Shown: piece after piece, positions 1-12,299 of the stretch
Position numbering within the stretch: the first letter of the stretch is position 1
How the letters are laid out: every line of letters starts with the position of its first letter
DNA from: Diphasiastrum complanatum
Taxonomy: Eukaryota > Streptophyta > Lycopodiopsida > Lycopodiales > Lycopodiaceae
Length of the DNA stretch: 62,000 nt
Direction: 5' to 3'
Assembly: GCA_029204225.1 (NCBI GenBank)
Contig: CM055107.1
Location: 48,910,546-48,972,545, forward strand
The notes under the pieces: model-generated
Database searches by the model: none
Seen by the model: the letters and a program-made list of their open reading frames with translations, nothing else
Told to the model about the DNA's origin: nothing
Program-made: the position numbers and the translations under genes

Positions 1-136
1 TTGGACCATTATTATAAGCAAATTCAAACATACAATTACCATCAAACACTATCTAATCATCTACTACTCTAAATCTTAATCAAAACACCACACGCACACA
101 CACACACACATACACACTTTCTTTCTCACACTTTCT

Positions 137-191
<55 letters not shown>

Positions 192-549
192 ATAAATCTA
201 TTATAAATTTTCTATCAAACACTTTATTTATCTATCACTCTTAAATACCCTAAACTAATGCATAATATATAACACACACACACACACACACACAACATTC
301 TCTCTCTCTCTCTCTCTTTCTTTTATCTCAAATTCAAAATGCAAAACACAACATATACACACTTCCTCTCTCCCACCTACCTACTCTCTCTCTCTCTCTC
401 TCTCTCTCTTCATCTTAAATTTTAAATCAATGCAAAATGTTAAACACACACACACACAATCTATTCATCTAAATCTTAATCAAATCACACACATACTAAT
501 TCAAAATGCAAGACACAACATACACACTTTTCCCTCTTCTCTCCACCCC

Positions 550-592
<43 letters not shown>

Positions 593-1010
593 TAAATCTT
601 AGATCAATGTAAAATGCTAAACCATGTTCACAAAATCTCTCTCTCTCTCTCTCTCTCATTCTCATCTATCATTTTCTTAGTCCTAATAAAATATAAATCT
701 AACAATCTATTACTACCATAGACTATGTATTTATCTATACTCTAATTTTAAATCAATGCCAAATGTATAAACACCACGCACATCTTTTTTTTTATTGTTC
801 TCTCTTTCACATACACATTATAAATTTAACAATCTATTACTACCCAACATTATCTATATCTATTTGTCTATTAACCTAAATTATATATGAATGCAAAATT
901 CAAAACACATACACATACTCTCAAACACACACATACACTATCTTAAATAATTTTAACAATCTACTATAAACAATATTTATAATTTCTATCAACACTATTT
1001 ATTTATTTAT
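1..1010. repeat. compound CT/CA/AT microsatellite with higher-order unit
   Basis: Runs of (CT)n, (CA)n and one (AT)n (about 553-590) alternate with a recurring non-repetitive spacer. The spacer resembles TTTAAATCAATGCAAAATG followed by AAACACACAC, seen near 250, 327, 415, 500, 590, 740 and 880. A second spacer like AACAATCTATTACTACC recurs near 695, 828 and 952. The block is therefore a decayed minisatellite of roughly 100-150 bp units that carry microsatellites, not simple dinucleotide DNA. No gene is seen. The same unit reappears inverted at 33,945-34,330. Confidence 0.85.
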
Positions 1011-2205
1011 TCCTACCTGCCATGTTCCAACCAAAGAACAACCTCAAACCCATAGCAAGATGCTGGCATCAGTAGAATATATGCTCTACTTACTTGAATC
1101 CTATTTGGCTAGCAGAACTTGGTATAATAAATCCTCACCTCCACCCACAGTTGGTTGGGGTTTGCAGCTTGCCCTGAGCAGATAGTCAGAAGCCCAGCGA
1201 ATTCCTAGAATTTTCCAGCTCCCCAGCCTCATCCAGCTTATGGCCGTTTTCAACCAAGCTCCATGACAGCATGGTTATCGTGAACGCCATTGGGAATCCA
1301 AACTTAACATTGTCCCCGGCGTCATAATATGCTCCACTCAAATCCACCTGCATTTATAATGCAACAGTGTCAACAACTATATGAAGCACATACAGGTCAG
1401 TTGCCCTAAAAAGAATACTACGGGATACATCACTATGTTAGACATCAATGAGGTCATGATCATGAGAATGACCCGTACTCGTCATCACAACCCGCCTACA
1501 CGGTTCTGGTTACTACTAAGGTTAAATATATCCCAGGGTCTTGTGATAATGAGCTTCATACTAGTCATTTCACGTCTGTAGCTGAAAATGCAGTAGTTTA
1601 CTCGCGTAAAGAAATAGGGAGCCTACACGAGACGTGATACCGTCTGAGAGAGCAGAGTCTCCACGCCATGTGACTCTCTGATCGTCAGGTAGGCTTGCCT
1701 GATCTCATTGCCTCATAAAACAGAATGGATTCAGACAAAGATTCACCATACTGCTCCTTAGAAATGGCGTGGATCAAAGGAACGGTAAAGCTGAGACTAA
1801 GTAACAATCAATGCGGAAGCAAGCGAGTGCAACTTGTTTGTCAATGGCCAGCGCTGCAAATGCACTATTGGTAGACCTCCATCTCTTTATGATAATGCTA
1901 ACCACAGCCGCAGGAGAAGAATTAGAAGCCTTTTAAGCTTGCGGTGTCCCTGTCTCTCTCTATCCTCTAGATTCCTTTCTGGCGGGATTTATACAATAAA
2001 TCTGGCGGGATTATAATGATAGAGGGTGTGTTTTGGATCATGCAATGTGATCCTATCTGTCATGTGGAAGAATTGGGGAAGGTGCCCTAATTCCTGTGGC
2101 AATGGCGGGAAATATTTTGTTTTCTCTCAAATGTGTTCTTCTTAGAAATCTCCACAGGCCTGGTTCACCTTTATAACTAGTTGTGTATACTCAGGCTTCG
2201 AGACG
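1011..2205 (-). pseudogene. truncated inverted copy of GH9 endoglucanase 5' end
   Basis: Read on the minus strand, this segment matches 25,535-26,702 of the GH9 locus across 5' flank, exon 1 (copy 1882-1627), intron 1, exon 2 (1347-1139) and intron 2. It stops about 7 bp into exon 3, where the sequence runs straight into the microsatellite block. The exon 2 motif YYDAGDN is recognisable. The copy is broken: a 1-bp insertion after the FYEAMRSGK segment shifts the frame, and exon 2 is about 4 bp shorter than its counterpart. Retained introns show copying through DNA, not cDNA. It lacks the exon 1 deletion of the 25.8-kb copy, so each copy decayed separately. Confidence 0.85.
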
Positions 2206-5159
2206 AAAAAAAAGACAACATGAATTATGAAGGCACCATCGACACTTTGGAGGCTATAGTTAGACCGTGTCAAATTGGACTCGTGAGTCCCGAAGCAAGC
2301 CACGTGTCTATAGTCATCAATACAATGATGGAATCAATGCCTCCATGTGTTTAATAGTTAAGTACGTGTGTGGCTATTGCAACGTAAGCAAAGGAAGTAA
2401 AACATTGGAGGAGTTGAAGTGGAGAGCATAGGAGGTTGAAACTAAGTTCCTAGCAAGGCATACTGGGTCAATTGCACCAAGCTAAAAAATAAGCGCTTAG
2501 ATATCTTGAAAAGGATCTATTTATGAGGATCCATGAGAATGAGAACCTCCATCTATAGTTAAACAATGTGCTCAACTAACCTGCCTTATCCTAAGGTTAG
2601 GAACTCACATAGTGTAGGACAATTGAATTGGTGATTGTGTCATTCACACTAGATCAACTCCTTTGTTGAGAGTTTTTCATTATGTCATAATTAAATGTGC
2701 GTCATCTGTTTAAACACTATTGACTTTAAATTGATGTTCATATGCCCCCTTAAAAACTTGTGGTTTGTAGTAGCACATAACAACATACCTTAGACAATTT
2801 AGAATGTAGGATTTGATTCATAGAATAAGAAAATTCACATTAATAGGCTGCAGATGTGTCCAGTGCACTACTAGTGGTGTATGGGCCTTGGAGGGTATAA
2901 GAATACCTGTTGGGCTCGCACTAGTATATGCTTGATTTTAATGTTAGTGTCAATCCTCTCTCCTTTTGAGTGATTGATCCATATCAAATACTCCTAAATT
3001 TGGATCTAGGTACAATAGTAGTTGCACAAAATCAAATGTCAAATTTGTAGACATTTCCACACACAAAATCAATAGTTTGATCAAGATTAATAGAACATAA
3101 CAAGATAGAATCAAAATACACACAAAATCTAATTCTAATCTCTATAAATATGTTGTTTGACATCAACAAATTATTTATTATCACTCAAAATCAAGATATA
3201 GAATAGACGTACATCAAGTATTTCACTCAAAAGTAGAAAAGAACCAAATATGACATAGATAGTATTCACTCCAAGCCTTCCAAAACTGGAATACCACTTA
3301 GGTTATGCTATTCCAGTGCAAGCTAAACTAGTCATAATGGCCAAAATTGCCAAGTAAAGCTAAAAAAGGACTTTGCATGACTAAGTGACTGAGTGAATTT
3401 GGACCCATCTAGAAAGTTGATGATTTACCATACTTTCATGCATGTGAGAAAGCTATGTGAAGTTTGCTCGCTAAGAACGCTACAAAACTAGTTGACAATT
3501 TTTACACTAGTCAAGGCAATTCATAGTGAAATAGATCTAAGTGGCACACAGATCCAAGACTCTTCAACTATCTCTTTCCGATTTCTAATGTAATATAAAC
3601 TTAGGTTAGAAGCTTCACTTGGGACACAAGTGTAAAGACCACCAGGAAAAACACCTAAGATGAGCATAGGAGAAACAACAGGAGACATGTAGGGAGCAAA
3701 ACCCCCCAACCAATCCTAGATCAATCCTGGATCTAGCCCACAAGTCATGCCATGTGAATGCTTCAGGAGAAGTTATCTGATCAAAGTTGTCAAAGGGAGA
3801 ATCCCTACCCCAAATATAGAGAGAATTGATTTATGTGCTTGAACCCATGCAATCCCCATGCAATTCAACTATAAATAGGTCATAGCTATTCATGTAATCC
3901 TCATGCCTATATCAGTCACATGTACATGCACTACTCCATATTTCTCAAAGAGAGTGTTTGGGTCCTCTCAAGGTCATTAGTCACATACAGGCCTTGATAT
4001 GAAAATTAAATCTTGGCATGACCAACAATCTCGAATACCGAAGGGCCAATCTACCATATTAGGACTATTTTATGTCCTTAGCTGAATATGGTCATAACAT
4101 TCTTCTTCCCTAAATAGGTTCTGTCTTTAGAATGAGAAAGAGAAGACATTCCTTAAGCATTCAACTTTTGACCAGGAATTATCATTCTTAGTCTGATCTT
4201 TTCATTTGAATAAGTATTGAGAGATGTATCAATTCTTGATTGTTTACCTCTACACATGAATAACAACTTAGAAAAAAATACACTAAGCTATAAATCATCC
4301 AAATAGGTTGATCTTCTCCAAATAGAAGTTCATCACCTTCATGTAATCCAAATTACATGAACCATTAGGTGCATTAACTCTTTATTTCTGAGATCAAGTC
4401 CAAAAGGTAAAGAAAATTAATTTTTTTGATAATCTAAAATCTATCCACAATTTCTTGTAGATAATGGTGTCTCTTGGTACAATTGCCCTTAGAATATCCA
4501 AATATTTTAAAATACCAAAATTCAATCCCCTAGGAGATCCATCAAGTCTCAGACTATTATAACTCAATCCAGAGTACTGCAGTTACTTTAACGAGTTAAT
4601 AGCCCCATTTATAGCATCACATGCAAGAAATCAACAATCCATCTAAATCTCAATAGATGTAACTGTCTCCTATAAATCCAGAGATGTGGATTGAATCCAT
4701 ACACAAACACATGTAGACTACCATCTGTAGTAGAATTACAATCCACTAAAATAACCAAAACTCTCGATAAGCAAAAGTAATTTACTTACAAGAAATGACT
4801 GTGAGATCCAATAGGACTCAATAAGATATTGGAGTAAAGAGATTTAGACTTCCAAATCAGTAATCTGAAATCTCAACCATTTAATAGACTGGCAATTGCT
4901 CCTCATATTTAAGAATCAACATATTTTCTAATTGTCCTCTGATTAAATATCCACTTGTGATTCGTCAATCACAAATAGTTAGATTCTTATGATTCATCAA
5001 TCATAATTTTCTGGAATCTAAATGATACTAAATTCCTAATGGATTTTAAGAATATTTCTCAAACTAGATTCTTAACCAAAATGTGAGTTATCCAAATTCC
5101 GAACCATCAAGTAATCAAAGACAAAAAGCATACCAAAATAATATCAATAAGCAACCTCA
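2206..5159. other. no recognisable gene; possible LTR-derived DNA
   Basis: No open frame here resembles a known protein. A consensus-like plant TATA element (CTATAAATA) lies on the plus strand at about 3870-3880, downstream of CA-rich sequence, and could belong to an LTR promoter. The stretch just below 5163 follows a G7 tract and copia-like C-terminal codons on the minus strand, so part of it is probably a 3' LTR. I could not find its far end. Confidence 0.4.
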
Positions 5160-5575
5160 TCAACCCCCCCTGAGTACTCCAACTAAGATTAGGTTGATTC
5201 ACTACATAAATTTCATGATCAAATTCACTTCTATCCCCACAAAACTGAGATTAATAACTTCCGATCTTGCTCCGACACCTTCACCTTCAATAGTGTGAGT
5301 ACTATTGTCACCAAGATGAACGAATTTCTTCATGCTGTTGTAAGGCGTGTAGGAGTTGAAAATCTCACGTTTATTGGTCATGTGTTGAGTTGCTCCAGAA
5401 TCAAGACACCATGAATCATACAAAAATGTGTTTTGGTCTTTGACCATGAATGCACCTTCGTCCACTTCGAGTGCTTGATAAGAGGGCAGGAAGCATCATG
5501 CAATAACACTCAACCCCTTCACGATTCACAACAACATTTCAAATCTTGAAAAGAGATGTATGAACAGTTGATTTA
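5160..5575 (-). pseudogene. chimeric copia fragment: protease N-part fused to a pol C-terminus and PPT
   Basis: The open frame 5465-5202 starts in the copia aspartic protease. It has the active-site string CLDSGATQHM, then GDNSTHTIEGEG. At about 5278 it changes to sequence resembling the extreme C-terminus of another copia pol (KLSFVGIEVN-like, ending near VLRGG). A minus-strand G7 tract follows at 5164-5170 and looks like a polypurine tract before a 3' LTR. Integrase, RT and most of RNase H are therefore missing between the two parts. This unit (C) is the only one of three related copies here that keeps the DSGA active site. It joins the LTR at 5575 directly, without PBS or gag. Confidence 0.6.
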
Positions 5576-6173
5576 TACTAAGTAATTAGGTTGTCAAATG
5601 TGATTGTCAGTTGGCTGGTGTCCGTTGGCATTCATGCAATTCCTTCTCAGAAATTGATTGCTGATAAGTGGTGAAAATTGGCCATAAACAGTCTTTCTGC
5701 ATAAATGAACTAAACTTGTCACTCTGCAGAAATGAACTAAAGCTACCACAGGCGACAGTGTCGCAAATAGGTGACAGTGTCGGCTTTTTGCGAAAAAACC
5801 GAACAGTGTCCCTAAATCTCATTTAGGGTAGCCCCAAACTTTGCCAGAATCATTTTCTTAACATTTGAGACACCTTCAAAAATGCAAAAAATGCGACTTT
5901 GCATATTTAACTCACAATTCCTGATACGCGAAAAATGCGAAAAGGGTGACACTGCATTTTTACAAAAGATTCATGATAGGTGACAAATGTGTGGATTGTA
6001 GAGAGAGAAAATGCGACAATATTGTCAAACTCCCTGTATTTATACAAACTGTGTAAAAACACTTGTAAATCTGCAGACTGTGTAAAGACATGAGGAAATT
6101 TGCAGAACTGGATAAACAATGGATGAGGATTAAAATCAATTAGTCGATTAGTAAGAAGGAGAATAATCCAACA
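5575..6173 (-). repeat. copia LTR, 3'-truncated (between units A and C)
   Basis: This matches the intact LTR at 10,328-11,121. It starts on the minus strand at 6173 with TGTTGGATTATTCTCC and carries the GACAATATTGTCGCATTTTC-like region. It breaks off at the string ATACTAAG near 5575, where protease sequence of unit C follows. The last roughly 120 bp of the LTR and the PBS are missing. It serves as 3' LTR of unit A. Confidence 0.8.
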
Positions 6174-6184
6174 ATCCTCCTTAA
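6174..6184 (-). other. polypurine tract of copia unit A
   Basis: The minus strand reads TTAAGGAGGAT immediately before the LTR start TGTTGG. This is the expected place and composition for plus-strand priming. The equivalent site in unit B, at 11,122-11,131, reads TTAAGGGGGTT. Confidence 0.65.
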
Positions 6185-7665
6185 TATAAATCCTTGAATG
6201 CCTTCACCTTCAAATTTAGTTCTACACAGAATCTTTTGTGTGCTTCCAAACATAATGCTTTGGTCAAAATATCTGCTGTCATATCTTGTGTTCTACAATA
6301 TTGCAATCTGACCTCTTCGTTGAGAACTTTGCTTCTGATGAAATGATACTTTATTTCAAGGTGCCTACTTCTAGAATGGAATCTAGGTTGGCTGACAAAG
6401 CAATGGCACTTTGATTGTTACAAAATAATGTCGTCGGAGCATATTGATTCAGACCGATATTTGAGATTAAGTTCCTCAACCAAATTGCTTCCTTTGTGGC
6501 TTGAGAGGCTACGATAGACTCTGATTCAGTGGAAGATAAAGCTATTGAAGATCACTTGTGACTGTTCCAAGAAATTGGAACATTGTTGAGAAATAATGTA
6601 AATCCGAAAGTGGATTTACAAGTGTCTACATCTCCTGCCCAACTTGCATCTATGTAACCACTATGTAAATTGAGTTTGTCATTGCCGACTACTCCATAAC
6701 AAATGCAAAAGCCCATAGTAGCTCAAAGATATCTCATGACTCTGATAAGAGCCTTCCAATGTGTTACACCAGGATTAGTCATAAACTGACTGAGAGAGCT
6801 AACTGCAACAGCTCTGTCCGACCTGGTATAGATCATGGAGTACATAAGAGATCCTAGAATAGAATGGTAAGGATACTCACACATCTGTTGCTTCTCACGA
6901 ATTGTTTGAGGACACTGGTCCTTTGACAATTTGAGACCTGGTTCCATTGGTGAGAGAGCCAACTTACAATTAATTAGATTATATCTGACTAATATGTTGT
7001 AGATGTATTTCTGTTGCATAATGTAGACCAACTTCTATTTTATGTCTCTGTGGATTTGTATACCAAGGCAGAAATGAGCTTCGCCCAGATCGGTCATGTC
7101 GAATTCGGAATATAGCATTGTCTTGGCCTCTTTTATCAGATCGGTACTGTCGCTAAAAAGCAATGTATCATCCATGTATGAAGTGATAATGATAAAAGAC
7201 TGCTGCACTGTTTTGAAGTAAACATTTGAATCTAAAGAGCTAGTTGGGTAGTCGTGATCAATAAGGAAAGTATTGATCCTTTGAAACCATGCTCAAGCTT
7301 ATTGCTTCAAACCAAAAAGTGCCTTATGGAGTTTACACACATGATTGTGTTTACCCTCGATAATATAACCTTTGGGTTACACCATGTAAATGTCTTCTTC
7401 GATCACTCCATCGAGATGTGTTGTCTGTACATCCATTTGATGTACTTCCAAATCTGCTACAGCGGCAAATGATAACAAACGTTGAATAGAAGAATGCTTG
7501 ACTACTAGACTGAAGGTCTCAGTGTAATCGACGTTGTCTACCTGACAAAATACTCTGACGACAAGTCGTGCCTTTCTCTAGTTGATGATTCCATCTGCAT
7601 TGTACTTGCCTTTGAAAATCGATTTGCAATAAACTACATTTTTGCTAGTAGGTAATTCGACAATT
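6180..7665 (-). pseudogene. copia unit A reverse transcriptase and RNase H remnant
   Basis: The RT part runs from about 7660 to 6720. A catalytic motif YMDDTLLFS lies near 7165; unit B has YVDD. Sequence around 7031-6723 (for example MQQKYIYNILVRYNLIN) matches the RT connection region. RNase H follows, with ATKEAIWLRN-like and NNQSAIALSAN strings near 6500-6400 and a tail ending just before the polypurine tract. Stops and frameshifts split it into several frames. It is a non-functional remnant. Confidence 0.8.
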
Positions 7666-7949
7666 GTCCATGTTTGGTTCTTGATAAGAGATGAATACTC
7701 TTTATCCATAGCTTCTTTCCATGCCTGAGTGCCTCTTGCACAAATGTCGGTTCGTGAACAAGGTAGGCTACAGACTCGTCAATATACCGTTTAGGTGGTT
7801 TGCTTGCTCTTGAAGATCTTTTGCATAATAGAGGAAGTTGATCATTTACATCATATTGTAGTTGCTAAATTGCAACAACATCATGCTCTGATTCGTCGTT
7901 GATTTGTTGTTCATCAGTAGTAGAAGAGCTTGGGCCTTCAATGGAAATA

Positions 7950-8900
7950 GTCGACTAAAGAACTGGAAAGTTCAATGTGTCGGATAAAATCGAAGAGTCA
8001 GCTATGTGGGCTTTGTCTTTTCCTTTGAGGTCTTGAAATTGATCTTCGATGAAGTTGACATCCCGGCTAGTGAATATCTTCGACTTGATGGGATCGAACA
8101 ACTTGTGGGCTTGATCTGAAGTAGTGTAGCTGATGAAAATACATTTGATACTCAGGAAGTCGAGCTTCATCCTGAGATCAAGAGGTATCTGCGCAAAAGT
8201 AGCACATCCAAAAGCTCATAGGTTTGATAAAGAAGATTTGGTACCTGTCCAAACTTCGAATGGTGTTTTGTCTGAGAGACCTTTAGTAGGACATATGTTC
8301 TGAATATAAGTTGCTATTGAAACAACTTTAGCCCATAAGGACTTTAAAAGTGTCGCATGTGATAACATGCACTTTGTCGATTCGATTAAGTTCTGTTCTT
8401 TCTCTCAACAAGACCATTTGAATGAGACAAATAGGAGGTAATGTATTGTTGCTCAATGTTGTTGTTATGACAATACTCCTGAAATCGGTGGAGATGTATT
8501 GACCTCAGTGCTTTGATTTGTTTGTCAGTTTGATTCTCAACATGCTCTTTGAATTTTTTGAAATTGATGAAAGCCTCTGATTTCTGTGAAATAAACAGCT
8601 GTTCTTCTAGAGAATTTGTCAATAAATGTAATGAAATAGTTTGCCACATATTCTATATGAACAACATCTAACAGATCTTTTGATGCATGCTTATGGTTTT
8701 ATCTAAAAGGAACCCTAGCCTACTTTCCAAAGGTGCAGCTATGAAAGACAGGGAGATCAACCTTACCAAAAGGATAGTCAAGATCAAGAACCATGGATTT
8801 TTTGGACATGTTCAAAATAGATGCATAATTCAAGTGTCCTAAGCGATGATGCCATAGTAATGCTTTATTGACTAGAATAAAGGTTTTCAAGGCTGACTAG
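7950..8900 (-). pseudogene. copia unit A integrase remnant
   Basis: The GAG-pre-integrase zinc-binding region begins near 8900 (HLRHLNYASILNMS-like). The integrase core follows in several frames, ending with SNGLVERKNRT around 8390, which carries the catalytic Glu region. Compared with unit B, the stretch holding RSDNEGEYIS is collapsed to RSIHLH at about 8500, so a catalytic Asp is lost. The C-terminal part (8170-7955) reads IFTSRDVNFIEDQF, typical of the copia integrase C-terminus. Dead copy. Confidence 0.75.
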
Positions 8901-9111
8901 ACTCAGAATAACAATGTGCCAATGTATATAAGTAACTATGCGTCTTGCCAACTGCAAGGATCTTATTACTCCTATCAGTAATTTTGCATTGATCATATTC
9001 GAATTCTTCCTTATGACCTAATTTTGTTATTATACTTACTGATAACAGATTTGTAGAGAGTTTAGGAACATATAAGGCCTTTAATAGTAGTTTGAATTGA
9101 TTGTGCTGGAA

Positions 9112-9360
9112 TCACAATCTTACAGTACCTTCACCTTCAATAGTGTGAGTACTATTGTCACCAAGATGGACAGATTTCTTCATGCTGTACGACATGTAGG
9201 AGTTGAAAATCTCACGTTGATTGGTCATGTGTTGAGTATCATCCAAAAATGCACTTTGGTCTTTGACCATGCATGCACCTTTGTCCACTTCAATCTGGGG
9301 AGATAATGAAACTATGTTTGCTTGTTGATCATGTTGCTTGGCTGCATTCTTCACTTAAAG
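9112..9360 (-). pseudogene. copia unit A protease with active site deleted
   Basis: The open frame contains KDQSAFLDDTQHMTNQ and then HLGDNSTHTIEGEG. Unit C at the same place has 8 extra residues, including the aspartic protease DSGA motif. The loss is 24 bp and in frame, at about 9238. Unit B has the identical deletion (about 13,848). Without this Asp the protease cannot cut the polyprotein, so A and B could have moved only with help, or A and B are local copies of one dead element. Confidence 0.8.
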
Positions 9361-10100
9361 AATTCTGCAATCCTTAATCTCATGGTTGTTGCGCTTGCAA
9401 TATCTGCAAAACATCTTATTCCATTGAGGATTTGATGATTGTACTTGACTTTGAGTCAGATTCTGATTCATTGCATCCTTCTTGGAGCTTTTCTGCTTCT
9501 ATCGCTTAGAGCCTTTGTTGACATCTAGAGCCTGAGAGGAGGAAGTAGACAAAGTGTCATGACTTCTTCTATTGTCTTCTTGTAGCAACATTGTGATAAC
9601 TTTAGTAAGAGATAAATGTGAGTGTGTCAATATGATCATCATCCAGTTCTCATATGTAGAGGGCAAGCTTCAAAGCTATGTCATAATTGCATCTTGACCG
9701 TCTATGACTGATCCGACAACGGCCATCTGTTGCAAGAGATTCTTAAACTGGTTAACATGAATATGAAGAGAATCACCATTAGACATCTTGAATTTGAAGA
9801 ATTTTCTTCGTAGATGTAACTTAGTAGTTACGTCCCTCATGTCATATAGTGAGTTCATGATGTCCCAAACATCTTTTGATGTTTTAGCTTCAGCTATGTG
9901 TCTAATTTCTGTATCTGATATTTTGAGGATAATTTCCACTTTGAGTCTTCTGTGTCGTCTTTAGGTTTTACTTATGTACCTGTAACAACATCCCATAACT
10001 CATTGACAATTAACAAGGTCTTCATCTTAAATTTCCTCAAATGATAATTGGATCCATTCAGCTTGTATGTAATAAGACCAGCTTTACTTTGAGAATCCAT
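9361..10100 (-). pseudogene. copia unit A gag remnant
   Basis: Gag starts at the ATG at 10,100 (MDSQSKAGLITYKLNGSNY), 216 nt after the PBS. A UBN2-type core follows: TSKDVWDIMNSLYDMRDVTT, and LHIHVNQFKNLLQQM near 9780-9740. The zinc knuckle lies near 9420-9365 (RYCKRNNHEIKDC). A frame change near 9970-9940, where unit B has about 20 extra bases, splits the N-terminus from the core. The 263-bp frame 9939-9676 is the longest open piece. Confidence 0.75.
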
Positions 10101-10315
10101 CTAGAACTTAGTCTATCGATTGTATTGATGACACTAAGATGTAGTAATGCTAACAGCAGGAAATCAATTCTTTGATTCTCAAAAGATGAAAGGAACTGAA
10201 GAATATGATATTAATTTCATATCGCGAAAGATATCAAGTATTAGAGCTTTTGCTCTGATATCGAAATAGTATTAGGCCATGAAGAAGAATCAACGCTCTG
10301 ATACCATGATAGAAT

Positions 10316-10327
10316 GCTCTGATACCA
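10316..10327 (-). other. primer-binding site of copia unit A (initiator Met tRNA type)
   Basis: The minus strand reads TGGTATCAGAGC directly after the LTR end CCGACA. This is the usual copia PBS, complementary to the 3' end of initiator methionine tRNA. Its position fixes the LTR boundary. Confidence 0.85.
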
Positions 10328-11121
10328 TGTCGGAAATATGATAGATAATGTAATGCAAAAAACTTTCTACTTCCAATGCATGACTACGCCTATCAAAAAT
10401 TGAACAAAGCAGTAGTGATGAAAATCATATTCAATCTTTAGCAACTAACTTTGAAATTGCTAGATACTAAGTGATTACATAGCCAAACATAAAGTATTAA
10501 ATTCTCAGACAATTTCTATCAATTACAAAAGCAATACAGAGATGCATGCATTGATTGTCAGTTGGCTGGTTTCCGCTGGCATTCATCCAGTTCCTTCTCA
10601 AAAATTGACTACTGATAAGTGGTGAAAATTGGCCATAAACAGTCTGCATAAATGAACTAAAACTATCACTCTGCAGAAATGAACTAAAGCTGCCACATGC
10701 GGCAGTGTCGCAAAAGGACGACAATGTCGGCTTTTTGTGAAAAAACCCAACAGTGTCCCTAAATCTCATTAGGGTAGCCCCACACTTTGCCAGAATCATT
10801 TTCTTAACATTTGAGGCACCTTGACAAGTGTGAAAAATGCGACTATGCATATTTAGCTCACAATTCCTGACAAGCGAAAAATGCAAAAAAGGTGACACTG
10901 CATTTTTACATAAGATTCCTGACAGGCGACAAATGTCTAGATTGTAGAGAGAGAAAAAATGCAACACTATTGTCAAACTCCGTGTATTTCTACAGACTGT
11001 GTAAAAACACTTGTAAATCTACAAACTATGTAAAGACATGGGAAAATTTGCAGAATTGGAAAAACAATGGATGAGGATTAAAACCGATTAGTTGATTAGT
11101 AAGAAGGAGAATAATCCAACA
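10328..11121 (-). repeat. intact copia LTR shared by units A and B
   Basis: This is a 794-bp LTR on the minus strand starting TGTTGG and ending CCGACA, with the PBS of unit A right after it and the polypurine tract of unit B right before it. It is at once the 3' LTR of B and the 5' LTR of A. It holds two copies of a roughly 54-bp direct repeat (ATTCCTGACARGCGAMAAATG type) near 10,863-10,935. The homologous LTR at 14,637-15,085 holds three. Confidence 0.9.
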
Positions 11122-11179
11122 AACCCCCTTAATCTTAATCCTTGAATGCCTTGACCTTCAAAATTAGTTCTACATAGAA

Positions 11180-12195
11180 TCTTCTGTGTGCTTCCAAACT
11201 TTATGCTTTGATAAAAATATCTGCTATCATATCTTGTGTTCTATAGTACTGCAATCTGAATTCTTCGTTGAGAACTTTGCTTATGATGAAATGATACTTT
11301 AGTTCAATGTGCTTACTCCTAGAATGAAATCTAGGGTTGGCTGATAAAGCAATGGCACTTTGATTATCACAAAATAATATCGTCAGAGCATATTGATTCA
11401 GACCGATATCTGAGAGTAAGTTCCTCAACCAAAGTGCTTCCTTTGTAGCTTGAGAGACTGTGATATATTTAATTCACTGGAAGATAGAGCTATTGAAGAT
11501 TGCATTTACGAGTGTCTACATCTCCTGCCCAACTTGCATCTATGTAACCATTGCGTAAATTGAGTTTGTCGTTGTCGACATGGCATACAAAAGAGATCAT
11601 ATAATAGAATGGTAAGGATACTCACACATCTGCTGCTTTTATGAATTGTTTGGGGACATTAGTCCTTTGACAATTTGAGACCTGGTTCTATTGGTGAGAG
11701 GGCTAACTTACAGTTAATCAGATATATATCCAACCAACATGTTGTAGATGTATGTATATTGCATAATGTAGACCAACTTCTGTTTTCTGTCTCTGTGGAT
11801 TTGTATACCAAGGCATAAATGAGCTTTGCCCAGATCGGTCACGTCAAATTCAGAATATAGCATTGTCTTGGCCTCTTTTATCAGATCAACACTGTTGCTG
11901 AAAAGCAATGTATCATCCACATATAAAGTGATAATGATAAATGACTGCTGCACTACTTTGAAGTAAACATTTGAATCTGAAGAGCTGGTTGTGCAGCCGT
12001 GATCAATAAGAAAAATATTGATCATTTGAAACCATGCTTGAGCATATTGCTTCAAGCCATAAAGTGCCTTATGGAGTTTACACACATGATTGTGTTTACC
12101 CTCGATAATATAACCTTCGGGTTGCACCATGTAAATGTCTTCTTCAATCACTCCATTGAGATGTGTTGCAATCAACTACGTTTCTGCTAGCAGGT
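11180..12195 (-). pseudogene. copia unit B reverse transcriptase and RNase H remnant
   Basis: A 153-residue open frame (12,175-11,714) covers the RT palm. It includes KLHKALYGLKQYAQAWFQM, YVDDTLLFSN and VTDLGKAHLCLGIQIH, so the catalytic YVDD is intact. RNase H continues at 11,428-11,201 with FCDNQSAIALSANPRFHSRS and KHIELKYHFI. A deletion near 11,500 and stops separate the parts, and the N-terminal RT is missing at 12,168-12,195. Confidence 0.85.
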
Positions 12196-12299
12196 AATTA
12201 GACAATTGTCCATGTCTAGTTCTTGATAAGAGATGAATAGTCTTTATACATAGCTTATTTTCATAGATCTGAGTGAGGCTGACTGAGTGCCTCTTGTAC

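Larger units (their letters stand above)
6174..10327 (-). mobile_element. Ty1/copia unit A (internal region)
   Basis: The minus strand carries, in copia order, PBS, gag, protease, integrase, RT and RNase H between an intact upstream LTR (10,328-11,121) and a truncated downstream LTR (5575-6173). Integrase before RT defines copia rather than gypsy. All domains are broken by frameshifts, stops and small deletions, so no polyprotein can be made. Unit B (11,122-14,637) is a close relative with different secondary deletions, but it shares one diagnostic protease deletion. Confidence 0.9.

Noticed and set aside
430-612. 60-residue plus-strand open frame
   Set aside because: Lies entirely in the compound microsatellite; an Ile/Tyr run comes from (AT)n.
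7254-7472. plus-strand open frames over copia units (also 11,999-12,190, 9097-9306, 13,708-13,917)
   Set aside because: Antisense shadows of RT and protease coding sequence; their similarity to each other comes from homology of units A and B.
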